A stretch of DNA of 64,000 bases from Cryptomeria japonica (lineage: Eukaryota; Streptophyta; Pinopsida; Cupressales; Cupressaceae): NCBI RefSeq assembly GCF_030272615.1, contig NC_081415.1:624401740-624465739 (forward strand), given 5' to 3'. Both the position numbers and the translations under genes were made by a program. Below the pieces are notes generated by a model that saw only the letters and a list, made by a program, of their open reading frames with translations, was not told the origin of the DNA and did no database searches. This document shows positions 22,173-33,060 of the stretch, piece after piece (the stretch's first letter is position 1; the number at the start of each line of letters is the position of its first letter).

Positions 22173-23669
22173 TGTTGGCATTATGTGAACCGGTATGAGG
22201 ACATAATGACATTGTATGTTGTCATTGATGTCAATATGTTATAGACGTGTGAACCGGCATATGTGAGAACCGGTATAACATTGTGAACCAGCATTTGTGC
22301 CAAAGTGAAGCAGTGTGCTTGTTCAAAGGTGAATCGGCATATGATTATGGGAACCAGCACATGGATGCATTGAATGACTACTGGTTCGTATTCTCAACTT
22401 TAGGGTTTCTCATTGAAGTGCTTCAAGCCTGTGTAGCTCAACCAGTGACTTTGTGCGATGAGTTAGCATGAAAACAAAGAACAAGATCATGTTGCCACGT
22501 AAACCCTATGTACAAGAAGGATCGTGCATGAAGAAGATCTTGCCTATCTACCTCGAGAATATGAGAAGACTGTATAAAGTGTGATGGGTCATTAGCCACC
22601 ATGAAAATGACAAAAAATGAATGATGGAGATTAATGCAGCATGCTCAACGGTCAGGATTGAATCATTTGAATTCCTTAATGTATTAGGTTTAGGGTTTAG
22701 GGTTTATGCTACCGACCTAACTGTTTTCTATAAGGTTGATGTTGTGACTCTTTCTAGGGTTGTTGACAAAATTTTTGTGTGAGGATCCAAGAGAAGGGAT
22801 ACATGATTCTTGCTAGACCAAAAGGAGAGAAGTGATACCTGTAGACTATAAGTGCAGAAGGAAAAGAGGAGCTTAAGTGGATCTGCATTGGCATTGAGTG
22901 TTGTTACTAGATCATTGTAATACCTGTTGATCTCTAACCACCTCAACAGTTGGAAAATCCCTTAACAAGGTAGCTTTAACCGGCTTGTTGAAAATCCTTT
23001 AATAGGGTAAGTCTAAGCTACTAACTTCAAAGTCCTTTAGCTATTGAGTTTGTGAAATCCTCTAACAAGGTAACCTTTAATAGGGTTTAACCCTTAATCA
23101 GGTATTGTAGTCATCCCTTAATTGGGTGATCTCTAATAGGATTAGTTCCTAGCAGAACCTATTGTAATGTCTCTAACCGGACAAGGCTCCTAACAGAGTG
23201 GACTTTCAAAGAGTTCAAAAATAGCTTGTGGGCATTCATCCCCACCGTGGTTTTTCCCAATTGGGTTTCCACATTAAAAATATGTGTGTCATGTGTGATG
23301 CTTTTATTTTGTGATGCTTTGCTATTGTTTGTTAAGCATATGCTGGTTATGTGTTTTATGCCTATCAATAAAACATGTTGAACTAGCTGTTATTATGATC
23401 TGATGATAGATCACCTGTTTATGCATAAGGATGAAATGGTAGTGTAGTATCAAGTTGGGTGAAAGGCTAAGTGAGTAACCAGTTAATGCTTGTCTCAGTC
23501 ATTCTTAGCTTTACCCATTGCACTTTGTTTCAAACTGATATCTATGTCTCCCAGTCTTTTGAAGTGTTTACTATCAAACCAGTTTAAGACTGTTGTTTTT
23601 TTTGCCTGTACTGATTCACCCCCCCTCTCAGTATCAATTTGGTACTATCTGCTCATCATTATGTTGTCA
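22173..23669 (+). repeat. 3' LTR of Copia copy A (1497 bp)
   Basis: Begins TGTTGGCATTATGTGAACCG directly after the polypurine tract and ends TATGTTGTCA before the right target duplication. Collinear with 8474-9983 over its whole length, with scattered substitutions and small indels, many of them CG/TG/CA or C/T changes. Confidence 0.95.
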
Positions 23670-23674
23670 CATAT
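23670..23674. other. Target-site duplication, right (CATAT)
   Basis: Matches 8469-8473 exactly. It also fixes the 3' LTR end at 23669: aligning the two LTRs shows that the final TTGTCA/GTTATCA belongs to the LTR. Confidence 0.9.
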
Positions 23675-26600
23675 GACCCCTTGTGACACCATTTAGTCAT
23701 TTGTGGTCCTAATAGGTCCTAAGGGGTGCACATGTCTCTAAAGGGGCCCTAAGTGGTCCTAATGGGTCACGCATGTGTTAAAACACATGTGTGACCCCTT
23801 AGGACCACATATGACCCCTTGCGACAACATTTTTTCATTTGTGATCCTAAGGGGTGCACATGTCGCAAGGGGCCTTAAATAGTGCTAAGGGGTCAGGCAT
23901 GTATTAAAACACATGTGTGACCCCTTAGGACAACATATGACCCCTTGGGACACCATTTGATCCTATTTGGTCCTAATAGGTCCTAAGGGGGGCACATGTG
24001 TCACAAGGGGCCTTAAGTGGTCCTAAGGGGTCACGCATGTGTTCTAACACATGGGTCACCCCTTAGGACCACATATGACCCCTTGTGACAACATTTTGTC
24101 TTTTTTCATCCTAATAGGACCTAAGGGGTGCACATGTGTCGCAAGGGGCCTTAAGTAAACCTAAAGGGTCACCATGTGTTATAACACATGCATGACCCCT
24201 TATGAAAACATATGACACCTTGTGACACCATTTTGTCCTATGTAGTACCAATAGGTCCTAAGGGGTGCACATGTGTCACAAGGGGCCTTAAGTGGTCCTA
24301 AGGGGTCACACATGTGTTCGAGCACGTGTGACCCCTTAGCACCAAATATGACCCCTTACGACTACATTTGGTCTTTTGTGGTTCTAATTGGTCCTAAGGG
24401 GTGCATATGTGTTGCAAGGGGCCTTAAGTGGTCCTAACAGGTCACGCACTTGTTAGAACACATGTGTGACCCCTTAGGACCACATATGACCCCTTGCAAC
24501 ACCATTTCATTCTATGTCATCCTAATAGGTCCTAAGGGGTGCACATGTGTTGCAAGTGGCCTTAAGTGGTCCTAAGGGGTCACGCATGTGTTAGAACACA
24601 TGTGTGACTCCTTAGGACCACATATGACCACTTGCGACAACATTTTGTCCTATGTGGTCCTAATAGGTCCTAAGGAGTGTACATGTGTCACAAGGGACCT
24701 TAATTGGTCCTAAGGGGTCACACATGTGTTCTAACACATGCATGACCCCTTAGGATGACATATGACCCCTTGTGACACCATTTGGTCCTATGCGGTCCTA
24801 ATAGGTCCTAAGGGGTGCACATGTGTCACAAGGGGCCTTAAATGGTCCTAAGGGGTCACACATGCATGACCCCTTAGGACCACATATGACCCCTTGCAAA
24901 AAAATTTGTTCGTTTGTGGTCCTAATAGGTCCTAAGGTTTGCACATGTGTCACAAGGTGCTTTCAGTTAGCCTAAGGGGTATTGCATGTGTTAGAACACA
25001 TGTGTGACCCCTTAGGACCACATATTAACTCTTGCAACACCATTGCTCCTATGTGGTCCTAATAGCTCCTAAGAGGTGCACATGTGTCGCTAGGGCCCTT
25101 AAGTGGTCCTAAGGGGTCACACATGTGTTCTAACACATGTGTGACCCCTTAGGACCACATATGATCCCTTGCGAGAACATTTGGTAATTTGTGGTCCTAA
25201 TAGGTCCTAAGGGGTGCACATGTTTCACAAGGGGCCTTAAGTGGTCCTAATGGGTTATGCACATGTTAAAACACATGCGTGACCCCTTAGTACCACATCT
25301 GACCCCTTGCGACAACATTTGGTTGTTTGCAGTCCTAATAGGTCCTAAGGGGTGCACATGTGGTGCAACGGGCCTTAAGTGGTCCTAAGGGGTCACGCAT
25401 GTGTTAGAACACATGTGTGACCCCTTAGGACCACATATCACCCCTTGGGACACCATTTGATCCTATGTGGTCTTAATAGGTCCTAAGGGGCACACATATA
25501 TTGCAAGGGGCCTTAACTGGTCCTAAGGGGTGAGGCATGTGTTCTAACACATGCATAACCTCTTAGGATGACATATGACCCCTTGTGACACCATTTGGTC
25601 CTATGTGTTCCTAGTAGGTCCTAAGGGGTGCACATGTGTTGCAAGGGGCCTTAAGTGGTCCTAAGGGGTCACACATGTGTGACCCCTTGCAACAACATTT
25701 GGTCGTTTCTAGTGCTAATAGGTACTAAGGGTTGCACATGTGTTGCAAGCCACTTTAAGTGGTCCTAAGGGGTCACGCATGTGTTAGAGCACATGGGTGA
25801 CCCCTTAGGACCACATATGACCTCTTGCGACACCATTTGTTCCTATGTTGTCCTCATAGGTCCTAAGGGGTGCACATGTGTCGCAAGGGGCCTTAAGTGG
25901 TCCTAGGGGGTCACACATGTGTTCTAACACATGTGTGACCCCTTAGGACCACATATGATCCCTTGCAACAACGTTTGGTCACTTGTGGTCCTAATAGGTC
26001 CTAAGGGGTGCACATGTGTTGCAAAGGGCCTTACGTGGCCCAAAGGGGTCATGCATGTGTTAGAACACATGCATGACCCCTTAGAACCACACATGACCCC
26101 TTGTGACACCATTTGGTCGTATGTGGTCCTAATATGTCCTAAGGGGTGTACATGGCTCACAAGGGGCGTTAAGTTGGCCTAAGGGTTCACGCATGTGTTC
26201 TAACACATGTGTGACCCCTTAGGACTACATATGACCTCTTGTGATGACATTTGGTCATTTGTGGTCCTAATAGGTCCTAAGTGGTGCACATGTGTGGCAA
26301 GGGGCCTTAAGTGGTCCTAAGGGGTCACGCATGTGTTAGAACACATGCATGACCCCTTAGGACCACATATGACCCCTTGTGACAACATCTGGTCTTTTAT
26401 GGTCCTAATAGGTTCCAAGGGGTGCACATGTGTTGCAAGGGGCCTTAAGTGCTCCTAAGGGGTCACGCATGTGTTAGAACACAAGTGTGACCCCTTAGGA
26501 CCACATTTGACCTCTTGTGACACCATTTGGAACTATGTGGTCCTAAGGGGTGCAGATGTGTCGGAAGTAGCCTTAAGTGGTCATAAGGGGTCACAGATGT

Positions 26601-27505
26601 GGTTTAACACATGCTTGACCCCTTAGGATCACATATGACCCCTTGCGACAACATTTGGTCTTTCATGGTCGTAAGGCGTTCACATGTGTCACAAAGGGCC
26701 TTAAGTTGTCCTAAGGTGTCAGGGATGTGTTAGAACACATGCTTGACCCCATAGGACCACATATGACCCCTGGCGACAACATTTGGTACTATGTGGTCCT
26801 AATAGGTCCTAAGGGGTGCACATGTCTCGCAAGGGGCATTAAGTGGTCCTAAGGGGTTGTGCATGTATTAAACACATGCATGATCCCTTAGGACCACATA
26901 TGACCCATTGCAACACCATTTGGTCCTATGTGGTCCTAATAGGTCAAATGGGTGCAAATGTGTTGCAAGGTGCCTTAAGTAGTCCTAATGGAACATGCAT
27001 ATGTTAGAACACATATATGACCCCTTAGGACCGCATATGACCCCTTGTGACACCATTTGGTTCTATGTTTTCCTAATAGGTCATAAGGGGTGTACATGTG
27101 TCACAAGGGGCCCTAGGTGGTCATAAGGGGTCATGCATGTGTTAGAACACATGCGTGACCCCTTAGGGCCACATATGACCCCTTGCGACAAAATTTGGTT
27201 TTTTGTGGTCCTAATAGGTCCTAAGGGGTCACGCATGTGTTAGAACACATGCATTACCCCTTAGGACCACATATAACCTCTTGCAACAACATTTGTTCCT
27301 ATGTGGTCTTAATAGTTCTTAAGGGGTGGACATGTGTCGTAAGGGGCCTTAAGTGGTCCTAAGGGGTCATGCATGTGTTAGAACACATGCGTGACCTCTT
27401 ATGACCACATATGACCCCTTGCAAAACTATTTGGTCTTATGTGGTCATAATACGTCCTAAAGGATGCACATGTGTAGCAAGGGGCCTTTAGTGGTCCTAA
27501 GGGGT
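23675..27505. repeat. 138-bp palindromic satellite array, right block
   Basis: About 28 further monomers of the same 138-bp unit as 1430-8473, in the same orientation and in register across the Copia insertion. Includes the perfect palindrome at 25103-25158. Monomers near the right end (26500 on) are more divergent, as is common at array edges. ORFs such as 25931-26182 (plus) and 25924-26160 (minus) are repeat translations. Confidence 0.95.
25103..25158. repeat. Example of the perfect satellite palindrome (27-bp arms, 2-bp centre)
   Basis: This copy is a perfect 56-bp inverted repeat: the left arm starts GTGGTCCTAAGGGGTCACAC, the centre is CT, and the right arm is its exact reverse complement ending GGACCAC. 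Most monomers of both satellite blocks carry the same palindrome with few mismatches; a near-perfect AG-centred copy is at 3472-3523. Such a sequence can in principle extrude as a cruciform or fold into a hairpin when transcribed; whether it does so is not shown. Confidence 0.95.
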
Positions 27506-27506
27506 C

Positions 27507-27702
27507 ATATAAAATAATTATATACTCCTTAGGATGTAGACATACACTTACATACATACATACACTTGAGGACATGCTTTGAGGGGTCGTGTGTGGTCCT
27601 GAGGTGGCACACATGTGTGTGACCCCTCAGGACCACACATGACCCGTCATAGCATGTCCTGAGGTGTATGTATGTTCTAAGGTGTATATAATTATTTTAT
27701 GT
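27507..27702. repeat. Large imperfect palindrome at the satellite edge
   Basis: An inverted repeat of about 196 bp. The outer arms pair CATATAAAATAATTATATAC with GTGTATATAATTATTTTATG; the middle arms pair a CATACACTTGAGGACATGC string with its complement; the inner arms (GTGTGGTCCTGAGG and CCTCAGGACCACAC) look like a diverged satellite palindrome. It separates the satellite from the microsatellite. Confidence 0.8.
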
Positions 27703-28010
27703 GTATTTATGTATGTATGCACGTATGTATTTATGTATGTGTATGTACATGTATGTGTGTATGTATGCATGTGTATTCATTTTTATGTATTTGTATGTCC
27801 TAAGGTGTACATATAATTATTTTATATCTATGTATGTACATTTATGTCTAGATAGGTATGTATGTTTGTGTATGTTTGTATGTAGGTTTGTATGTATGTG
27901 TATGTAGGTGTATGTATGTATGTGTACGTATGTATGTAGGTTTGTACGTATGTATGTATGTATGTATGTATGTGTATGTATGTGTATGTATTTACATATG
28001 TATGTGTGTA
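27703..28010. repeat. (GTAT)n microsatellite with interruptions
   Basis: About 300 bp dominated by TATG tetranucleotides, with a duplicated GTATATAATTATTTTAT-type piece at 27805. The ORF 27701-27907 is a translation of the repeat. Confidence 0.9.
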
Positions 28011-28190
28011 TTTTTTTCTAATATTCTAAACTAATATGATAGAATATATGCAAAAAAAAACTATATGTTTTAAAAACTTGAAAAAAATAAATTTTCTATT
28101 AAAAATGACTTAAAAAAAAACAATATAAATTAATATGTTAAAATAAATACATTTAAAAAAAAAGAAAAAAAAAGGTACTTACTCCCGAAA
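28011..28190. other. A/T-rich stretch, no gene seen
   Basis: Poly-A runs and AAATAAAT strings only; nothing recognisable. Confidence 0.6.
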
Positions 28191-28500
28191 CCATTTCGGC
28201 CGGATCTCTGAGACTTTTTGCTTCCTCCTTCTTAACTCTAGGCCGCTCAATGCAAAATGAGTAGCTTGGGCGGATTTCGGCACCTATATAGGGCAAGGAG
28301 TTTCTGCCTGAAATGGTTCTGGCCGGAAACCCCTTGCCACGAGAGTGCAACGTGACTACCGAATGGGGCCAAATTGGTCCGAACGGAACACTTCTAGCCA
28401 GAATGCTTCCGACTGGAACCCTTTTGGCCAGAACCTTTCCGGCCAAAATAGGCATTCCTATCCTAAAGTGCGACATAGATCCATACGATCACCTTTTGAA
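28191..28500. repeat. GC-richer island with a 15-bp minisatellite (28374-28448)
   Basis: Five consecutive 15-bp units (28374, 28389, 28404, 28419, 28434) share a YTTCYRGCCAGAA-like pattern, and further GGCCGGAA motifs occur upstream at about 28190 and 28320. Because 15 is a multiple of three, both strands read as pentapeptide-like repeats and produce overlapping ORFs (minus 28153-28476; plus 28313-28507). I see no known protein family in either. Confidence 0.65.
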
Positions 28501-29200
28501 ATTTTAAAATTTTGTCAAATAGATTTTGTTTTTTAGAAAACAACAAGTAGCTTAGAAACTACGTTCAATTTTCTATAAATTCTATTCTTATATATTTTTT
28601 AAATAATGTTGGTAACTTATTCAAATTATTTTTGTCAAGTTTCCTAACTCTATTTTTATTTTATCTTCATTGCCACTTAAGGGCCTGTTTGTCCTACCAT
28701 GATCCTACATACATTGTTCCATCACCCAACAACATTCCTTTGGGTTTAATCCCCTTCAATCTGAATCAATGTCACAAACAACACAAGTCTAGAAGCATAA
28801 AAAGGTTTTTCAATCAACTTAGGCGACCTCAGAAGGAAAAAAATCATCTAAGACAGAAAGTATACGATCATTAGGATAAGAAGAAAATATTTTTGTACAT
28901 AAAAAGCTTGCAAAAATTTTGGTTGTGGAAGAGGTACCAATTCCACCAAATGTTGGGAGAATGCATGGAGATGCAGTGGTTAGAGTGACTTTTTCAAATG
29001 ATTTTTTTGGGTACCTAGATTTCAGAACTCCAAAATAGGGCTCTAATAGGTATGTTTTGGAACTACACTCCTAACATTTATCAGCTCTTTGCATGGATGC
29101 ACTCATTTTGGTAAGGGGTTCTTCAATTTTTATTTATTTAAGGGAAGGGTTTCTTCATTGTAATTATTTTTGATAAACTAGATTGAGGTTTAGCCTATAG
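28501..29200. other. Unassigned stretch upstream of the LINE ORF1 remnant
   Basis: A/T-rich with many stops. The plus strand near 28925-29030 reads P-I-P-P-N-V-G-R-M-H-G-D-A-V, which could be the N-terminal part of the same degenerate LINE ORF1, but this is too weak to call. Confidence 0.35.
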
Positions 29201-29798
29201 ATCTAAGTCTTGGTTCCTTGATGGTTTTGGGCTTTTCACCCAAATATGGACCCCCAATTTTGACCCTTCATCGACTCCTTTTAAGTACGTCCAATTCTGA
29301 CTTCAGCTACCCTCTCTTCCTCTCAAGTATTGAGATCTTGAGGTAGTCCAAACCCTCACTAATCAGATTGGTATTTTCCTAAAGCATGATTTTAAATACT
29401 TTGAGAACACATAACTTCCTATCTCAGTTTGTACTCTAATAAATATCAGCCAATAATTTCCAAAGGTTCTCTTAATTCAATCCAAATCTGGTTTAGTCTC
29501 CTAGAAGATTATTTTTGAGGAGCTAGAAGTAGTCGATAAAAGTATCTATGAGTTAGGACATTTTACTTTAGAATGAGAGGTTTTGGAGCATGAGGATATC
29601 AAGATTTGTGAGGATCTAGTCTCTAATTCCAATTTATGTTCCTTAGCCAAAAAACAAGATTCATTTTTATTTCCTAAAATAAATCAAACAATGAGGACTA
29701 CCACAAAAGAGAAATCTTGTGAAAAATCTTCTTTGTCAAGTTCTGCATATGACTTTCTAATTTATTTCTCTTCCTTTTCAGAAAAGTTAAAAATCTAA
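29201..29798 (+). pseudogene. LINE ORF1 remnant (DUF4283-type RNA-binding protein)
   Basis: The conceptual translation, with several stops, reads W-F-L-D-G-F-G-L-F-T-Q-I-W-T-P-N-F-D-P, then L-Q-L-P-S-L-P-L-K-Y, L-T-N-Q-I-G-I-F-L-K-H-D and a C-x6-C-like tail with L-A-K-K. This order (WF.DG..L....W.P.F.P, then the L-P-x-L-P-x-x-(Y/F) block, then G-x-F-L) is that of plant LINE ORF1 proteins with a DUF4283 domain, which bind the element's RNA. The last 72 codons (29583-29798) are open. It lies upstream of, and in the same orientation as, the LINE ORF2 at 31500, but 1.7 kb of unrelated sequence separates them. Confidence 0.6.
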
Positions 29799-29882
29799 GG
29801 GAATCCGTATAAGGGATAGGATAAGAACAAGGTTCTCATCTCCTCCCAAGAGCAAAATGCTGCAAATGTGAAGTTGATTGAT

Positions 29883-29940
29883 GTATCAGTATGGTTGTCA
29901 TTGATGTCAATGTACTAATTATGTGTTCCAATGTTTGGTG
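29883..29940. repeat. Possible orphan Copia LTR-start fragment
   Basis: The string GTTGTCATTGATGTCAAT, found near the start of the LTRs at 8474, 22173, 43194 and 49146, recurs at about 29896. The surrounding sequence is not otherwise alignable by eye. Confidence 0.35.
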
Positions 29941-30481
29941 TTGCTTTGGATTCTTTGACATTTATATAAAGATTAGTAGTTTTTTATACATTATGGGAGA
30001 ATATAATTAAAAACTTAAAATCTAATATTTTCTAAAGCTTTCATGTTAAATGTTTTGGTCTCATTTATGAAAAGGTCAGATGGGAACCTCATCCCAACAT
30101 GAAAGCTCAACAATAACATCCACATAAGAAATTTGTGGGGACCCCATCTTCAACATCAATATTCAACAATAACACTCCATTAAAAATATAAATCTTGATA
30201 ACAAAATTGACTAAATCAGAATTTAACTATTGCATTATACTAAAATTTCAAATTTCAAATTTCAAATTTAAAACCAAATATTTACACTACTAATCTACGA
30301 AGCGAAAACTTTTAACAAAACCCTAACTTTTGCAAAACTTTATACATAGCAACGAGAGTAAAACATGCGAAGAGCAATAAAACACATATTGCAAGAGTAA
30401 AGCTCAGAATCAACTATTGGGTATAAGCAGGTATGGATTAGGAAGGCAGACAAGCGTGCAGCAGTAGCAGTCGAATCTCTT
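29941..30481. other. Unassigned A/T-rich stretch
   Basis: No gene seen. A weak tandem duplication of ~70 bp (GGAACCTCATC...CAACAATAACATCCA and GGACCCCATCTTC...CAACAATAACACTCCA) lies at about 30075-30180, and an AAATTTC triplet-like run near 30247. Confidence 0.4.
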
Positions 30482-30676
30482 TTATTGAGCGATATCTACA
30501 GTCCCGATGGCTATACAATCCAACAAAAGCAAAGGCTCAGAAGCAAAGAACCCAATTCCAATTCTATTTCCAATATTAACGTAAAGTTGAAAAAGAACAT
30601 TGACGAAAGCGTCTTTGTCCTCCCTTCTCTTGTACTCGCTTTCGGTTGAAAAGACATTTCCATTACATGTCCACAA
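30482..30676 (-). pseudogene. Possible DUF26 (Gnk2-like, cysteine-rich secretory) domain fragment
   Basis: Minus-strand ORF of 64 residues starting MWTCNGNVFSTESEYKRRED and containing V-N-V-L-F-Q-L then G-I-G-F-F-A-S. The spacing C-N-G-x-x-(F/Y)-S-x-x-S-x-Y ... V-L-x-x-L ... G-F-x-x-S is that of the first part of plant DUF26/Gnk2 domains, found in antifungal secreted proteins and receptor kinases. The later C-x8-C-x2-C signature is absent, the upstream frame closes quickly and no further exon is seen. At best it is a gene fragment; a chance ORF is the alternative. Confidence 0.3.
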
Positions 30677-31499
30677 GAATAAGAATTTCGGTAAACTTGT
30701 TTCCTAAATTTTAAAATCGTTGAAAAGATTTATTTCAAGAAGAAAGTGAATGGATACTATTGAAAGCAAAGACAGCTGAAGGTAAAGACAATATAAGATT
30801 AGATATAGAAGAATCTTCTTTGAAGACAGAGAAAAGGAAACTCTGAGAAGTTATGTCACGTCAAGCCTTCACTTTTCTAATTATTACCATTGAAGATGGT
30901 AATATTGAGAGATTTCAAATCAAAAGAGTCACGGAAGGAAGGAGCGAGAAGAAGAAGCAATAACAGCTAACACAGAAATGACAGCAGAAGATCATTCTTG
31001 AATAATGTAGTTTTGTTTCATATAAATGACTCATATTGGAGGTATGTTCTTCCACTCCTCACGTAACCATGAAAGACAAAAGTGTCAAAATAGGTGTTCA
31101 TAGAAGATCTGTCCTAATTAATTAAGCTAAGTAATATTAGATTTTGATATACTTTTTTATTTGAACAACTCTCAGATCAAAAGTGTAATGGAATAAGTCC
31201 CAATTTGGTAATTAAATAAATGCATCAACCAAGTAATAATTAATTGATTTAAATTTGTTATTTTTTAAATTTGTTATTTTGCACATACCATCTTCGAAAG
31301 CAACAACACCTATCTCATCTATAATGTTCATCATGTCAAATGTAATGTAAGTACAACATAGAAGTTTCCATGAAAAAATAGGTGACTTCCTTACCTCACA
31401 CCACTTGTCAAAAGTGAACTCAAACCATAAATGCAACTTGCCAAAAAATAACTCTCCATGACTCTTCAGCTGAACTAGAAACCATCATAGTCATAGTAG
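30677..31499. other. Unassigned stretch before the LINE
   Basis: No supported gene. A short minus-strand ORF (31212-31436) has no recognisable motif. Confidence 0.4.
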
Positions 31500-32190
31500 A
31501 AATTCATTATAGTTTCAACATAGTGACCTATGGTGGATTTGACCATTTTTCTATTACTTTGAGTATTTCATCCCTTAGTAGAAGAAAGACTTTCCCTTTT
31601 AGATTTGAAACAATGTGGACCCATAACCTTGATTTATTTGATAAAATTGTTGAATGGTGGGATATCAATGTCCAAGGAAGTCCTGTGTACAAAGCAGTTA
31701 AAAAATTAGCCAGTGTAAAAGATAATGTCTAGAAATCGAAAAAGTCCTCCTTTGGAATTATCTTTCAATTGAAAGACTCTTTAAAGAGGGAGCTTGATGA
31801 TATTCAACAACAGATTCAGAACCATGGTTACTGCCCTCAAATTATGAATAGAGAAGTGGATCTCCTTACGAAATTGCACGATATTATTTCTAAATAAAAG
31901 TATTGGAAACAAAGATCTAGAGCCATTTGGCTAAAAAATGGGGATCAGAATACCAATTTTTTTCATATGACTACTCTTAAGCATAGAGATTCTAGTATAT
32001 TAAGAGGATCTCCATTAATAATCAATGAATTGATAAGCAGGAGGAAATGTGTTTTGAAGTTTTTCGATACTTTTCTACTCTCTTGTCTAATGATGGTCCT
32101 CTTGACCAGGTGGCATAGGAAGAGATTCTTAATGAGATCCCAACCTATATTTCCCAAGATATGAATAAAAAAAAAATTTAGAATCCTCAC
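31500..32190 (+). pseudogene. LINE endonuclease C-terminus and linker
   Basis: T-Y-G-G-F-D-H-F-S-I-T-L-S at about 31525 matches the S-D-H-(F/Y)-P-(I/L) end of apurinic-type LINE endonucleases, with Ser replaced by Phe. The linker has the family-typical W-L-K-N-G-D-Q-N-T-N-F-F-H at about 31930-31968. A TAG at 31730 and shifts near 32040 and 32175 break the frame. Confidence 0.75.
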
Positions 32191-33060
32191 TGTGGATGAG
32201 GTTAGGGAAGTGGTTTTCTCCTTTGAGGGAAACAAAGTTATGGGGCTGGATGGGTTTCCTATCTTCTTCTTCCATCTTTTCTATAATATTGTGGGGGAGG
32301 AAGTTGTGAATGCTACTAACGAATTCTTTATTTCCCGATCCCTCCTAAAAGAGCTCAATGCTACTTTCATTGTGTTAATTCTTAAGAAGCCAGATGCCAG
32401 TTGCTTTCAGAAGTTTAGACCTATCAGTTTATGCAATTCTATATATAAGATCTTTTCCAAGATTTTGGTTTTTAGATTGAAGAAGTTTCTTCCTTTTTTG
32501 ATATCGAAGCAACAAAATGGTTTTGTGTCGGGGCGACAAATTTTGTACTCTATTATTTCAGTTCATGAAAATATCCATTCTCTTGTAGTTAACAAAAAAT
32601 GTGGTTTTTTTCTAAAGTTGGATTTGTTGAAGGCCTATGATGGGGTTGACTGGAGGTTTCTTCTTAGGATGCTTCGTGCCTTTGGTTTTGGTAACCATTT
32701 TATCCAATTTATTAATCAATGTATATTCACTCTTAAATTTTTGGTGCTCATCAATGGTTCTTCGACTGGCTTTTTCTTAGCCACCAGATGTCTCAGATAG
32801 GGGGATCCCATATCGTCATTTCTATTCATCATTATGGGAGAAGCCCTTGGTGATATTATTCATAGACAAGTCTTGAATGGTAGGATCAAAGGTCTCCAAC
32901 CTTCCTCAAAATCTTAAATTTGTTTGCATCAACAGTTTTTGGATGATACCTTGTTGATGAGGGAGAGTTTGGTGTCTGGGGCCAAGACTGTAAAACTACT
33001 TCTCTCTCTGTATAAAAAAATATTCAAATTAGTCAATTATTCTTCCGAAAAGTTTAATTT
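32191..33060 (+). pseudogene. LINE reverse transcriptase
   Basis: RVT_1 domain: F-R-P-I-S-L-C-N and Q-N-G-F-V-S-G-R-Q, L-D-L-L-K-A-Y-D-G-V-D-W, then (after TAG 32798) G-D-P-I-S-S-F-L-F, and the catalytic F-L-D-D-T near 32938-32952. The enzyme would prime cDNA on nicked chromosomal DNA. The family-conserved A-Y-D and D-D aspartates are still readable, but multiple stops follow after 32915. Confidence 0.9.

Larger units (their letters stand above)
8474..23669 (+). mobile_element. Ty1/Copia LTR retrotransposon (copy A), degenerate, interrupted by a nested element
   Basis: Both LTRs, primer-binding site, gag, protease, integrase, reverse transcriptase, RNase H and polypurine tract are present in the Copia order (integrase before reverse transcriptase). 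It is flanked by a perfect CATAT duplication (8469-8473 and 23670-23674); removing the element restores a continuous satellite monomer. Without the nested insert at 12840-20651 and its duplicated AAGAC it would be about 7.4 kb. The polyprotein has at least ten in-frame stops, a small frameshifting deletion near 12040, an apparent ~30-bp in-frame deletion near 21325 relative to copy C, and a one-base insertion near 21471, so it is dead. LTRs differ visibly from each other, so the insertion is not recent. Confidence 0.95.

Noticed and set aside
27701..27907. 68-codon Met/Tyr/Cys-rich ORF
   Set aside because: Direct translation of the (GTAT)n microsatellite.
28153..28476. 107-codon minus-strand ORF in the GC-rich island
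   Set aside because: Its open length comes from the 15-bp repeat; no conserved domain and an equally long plus-strand alternative.
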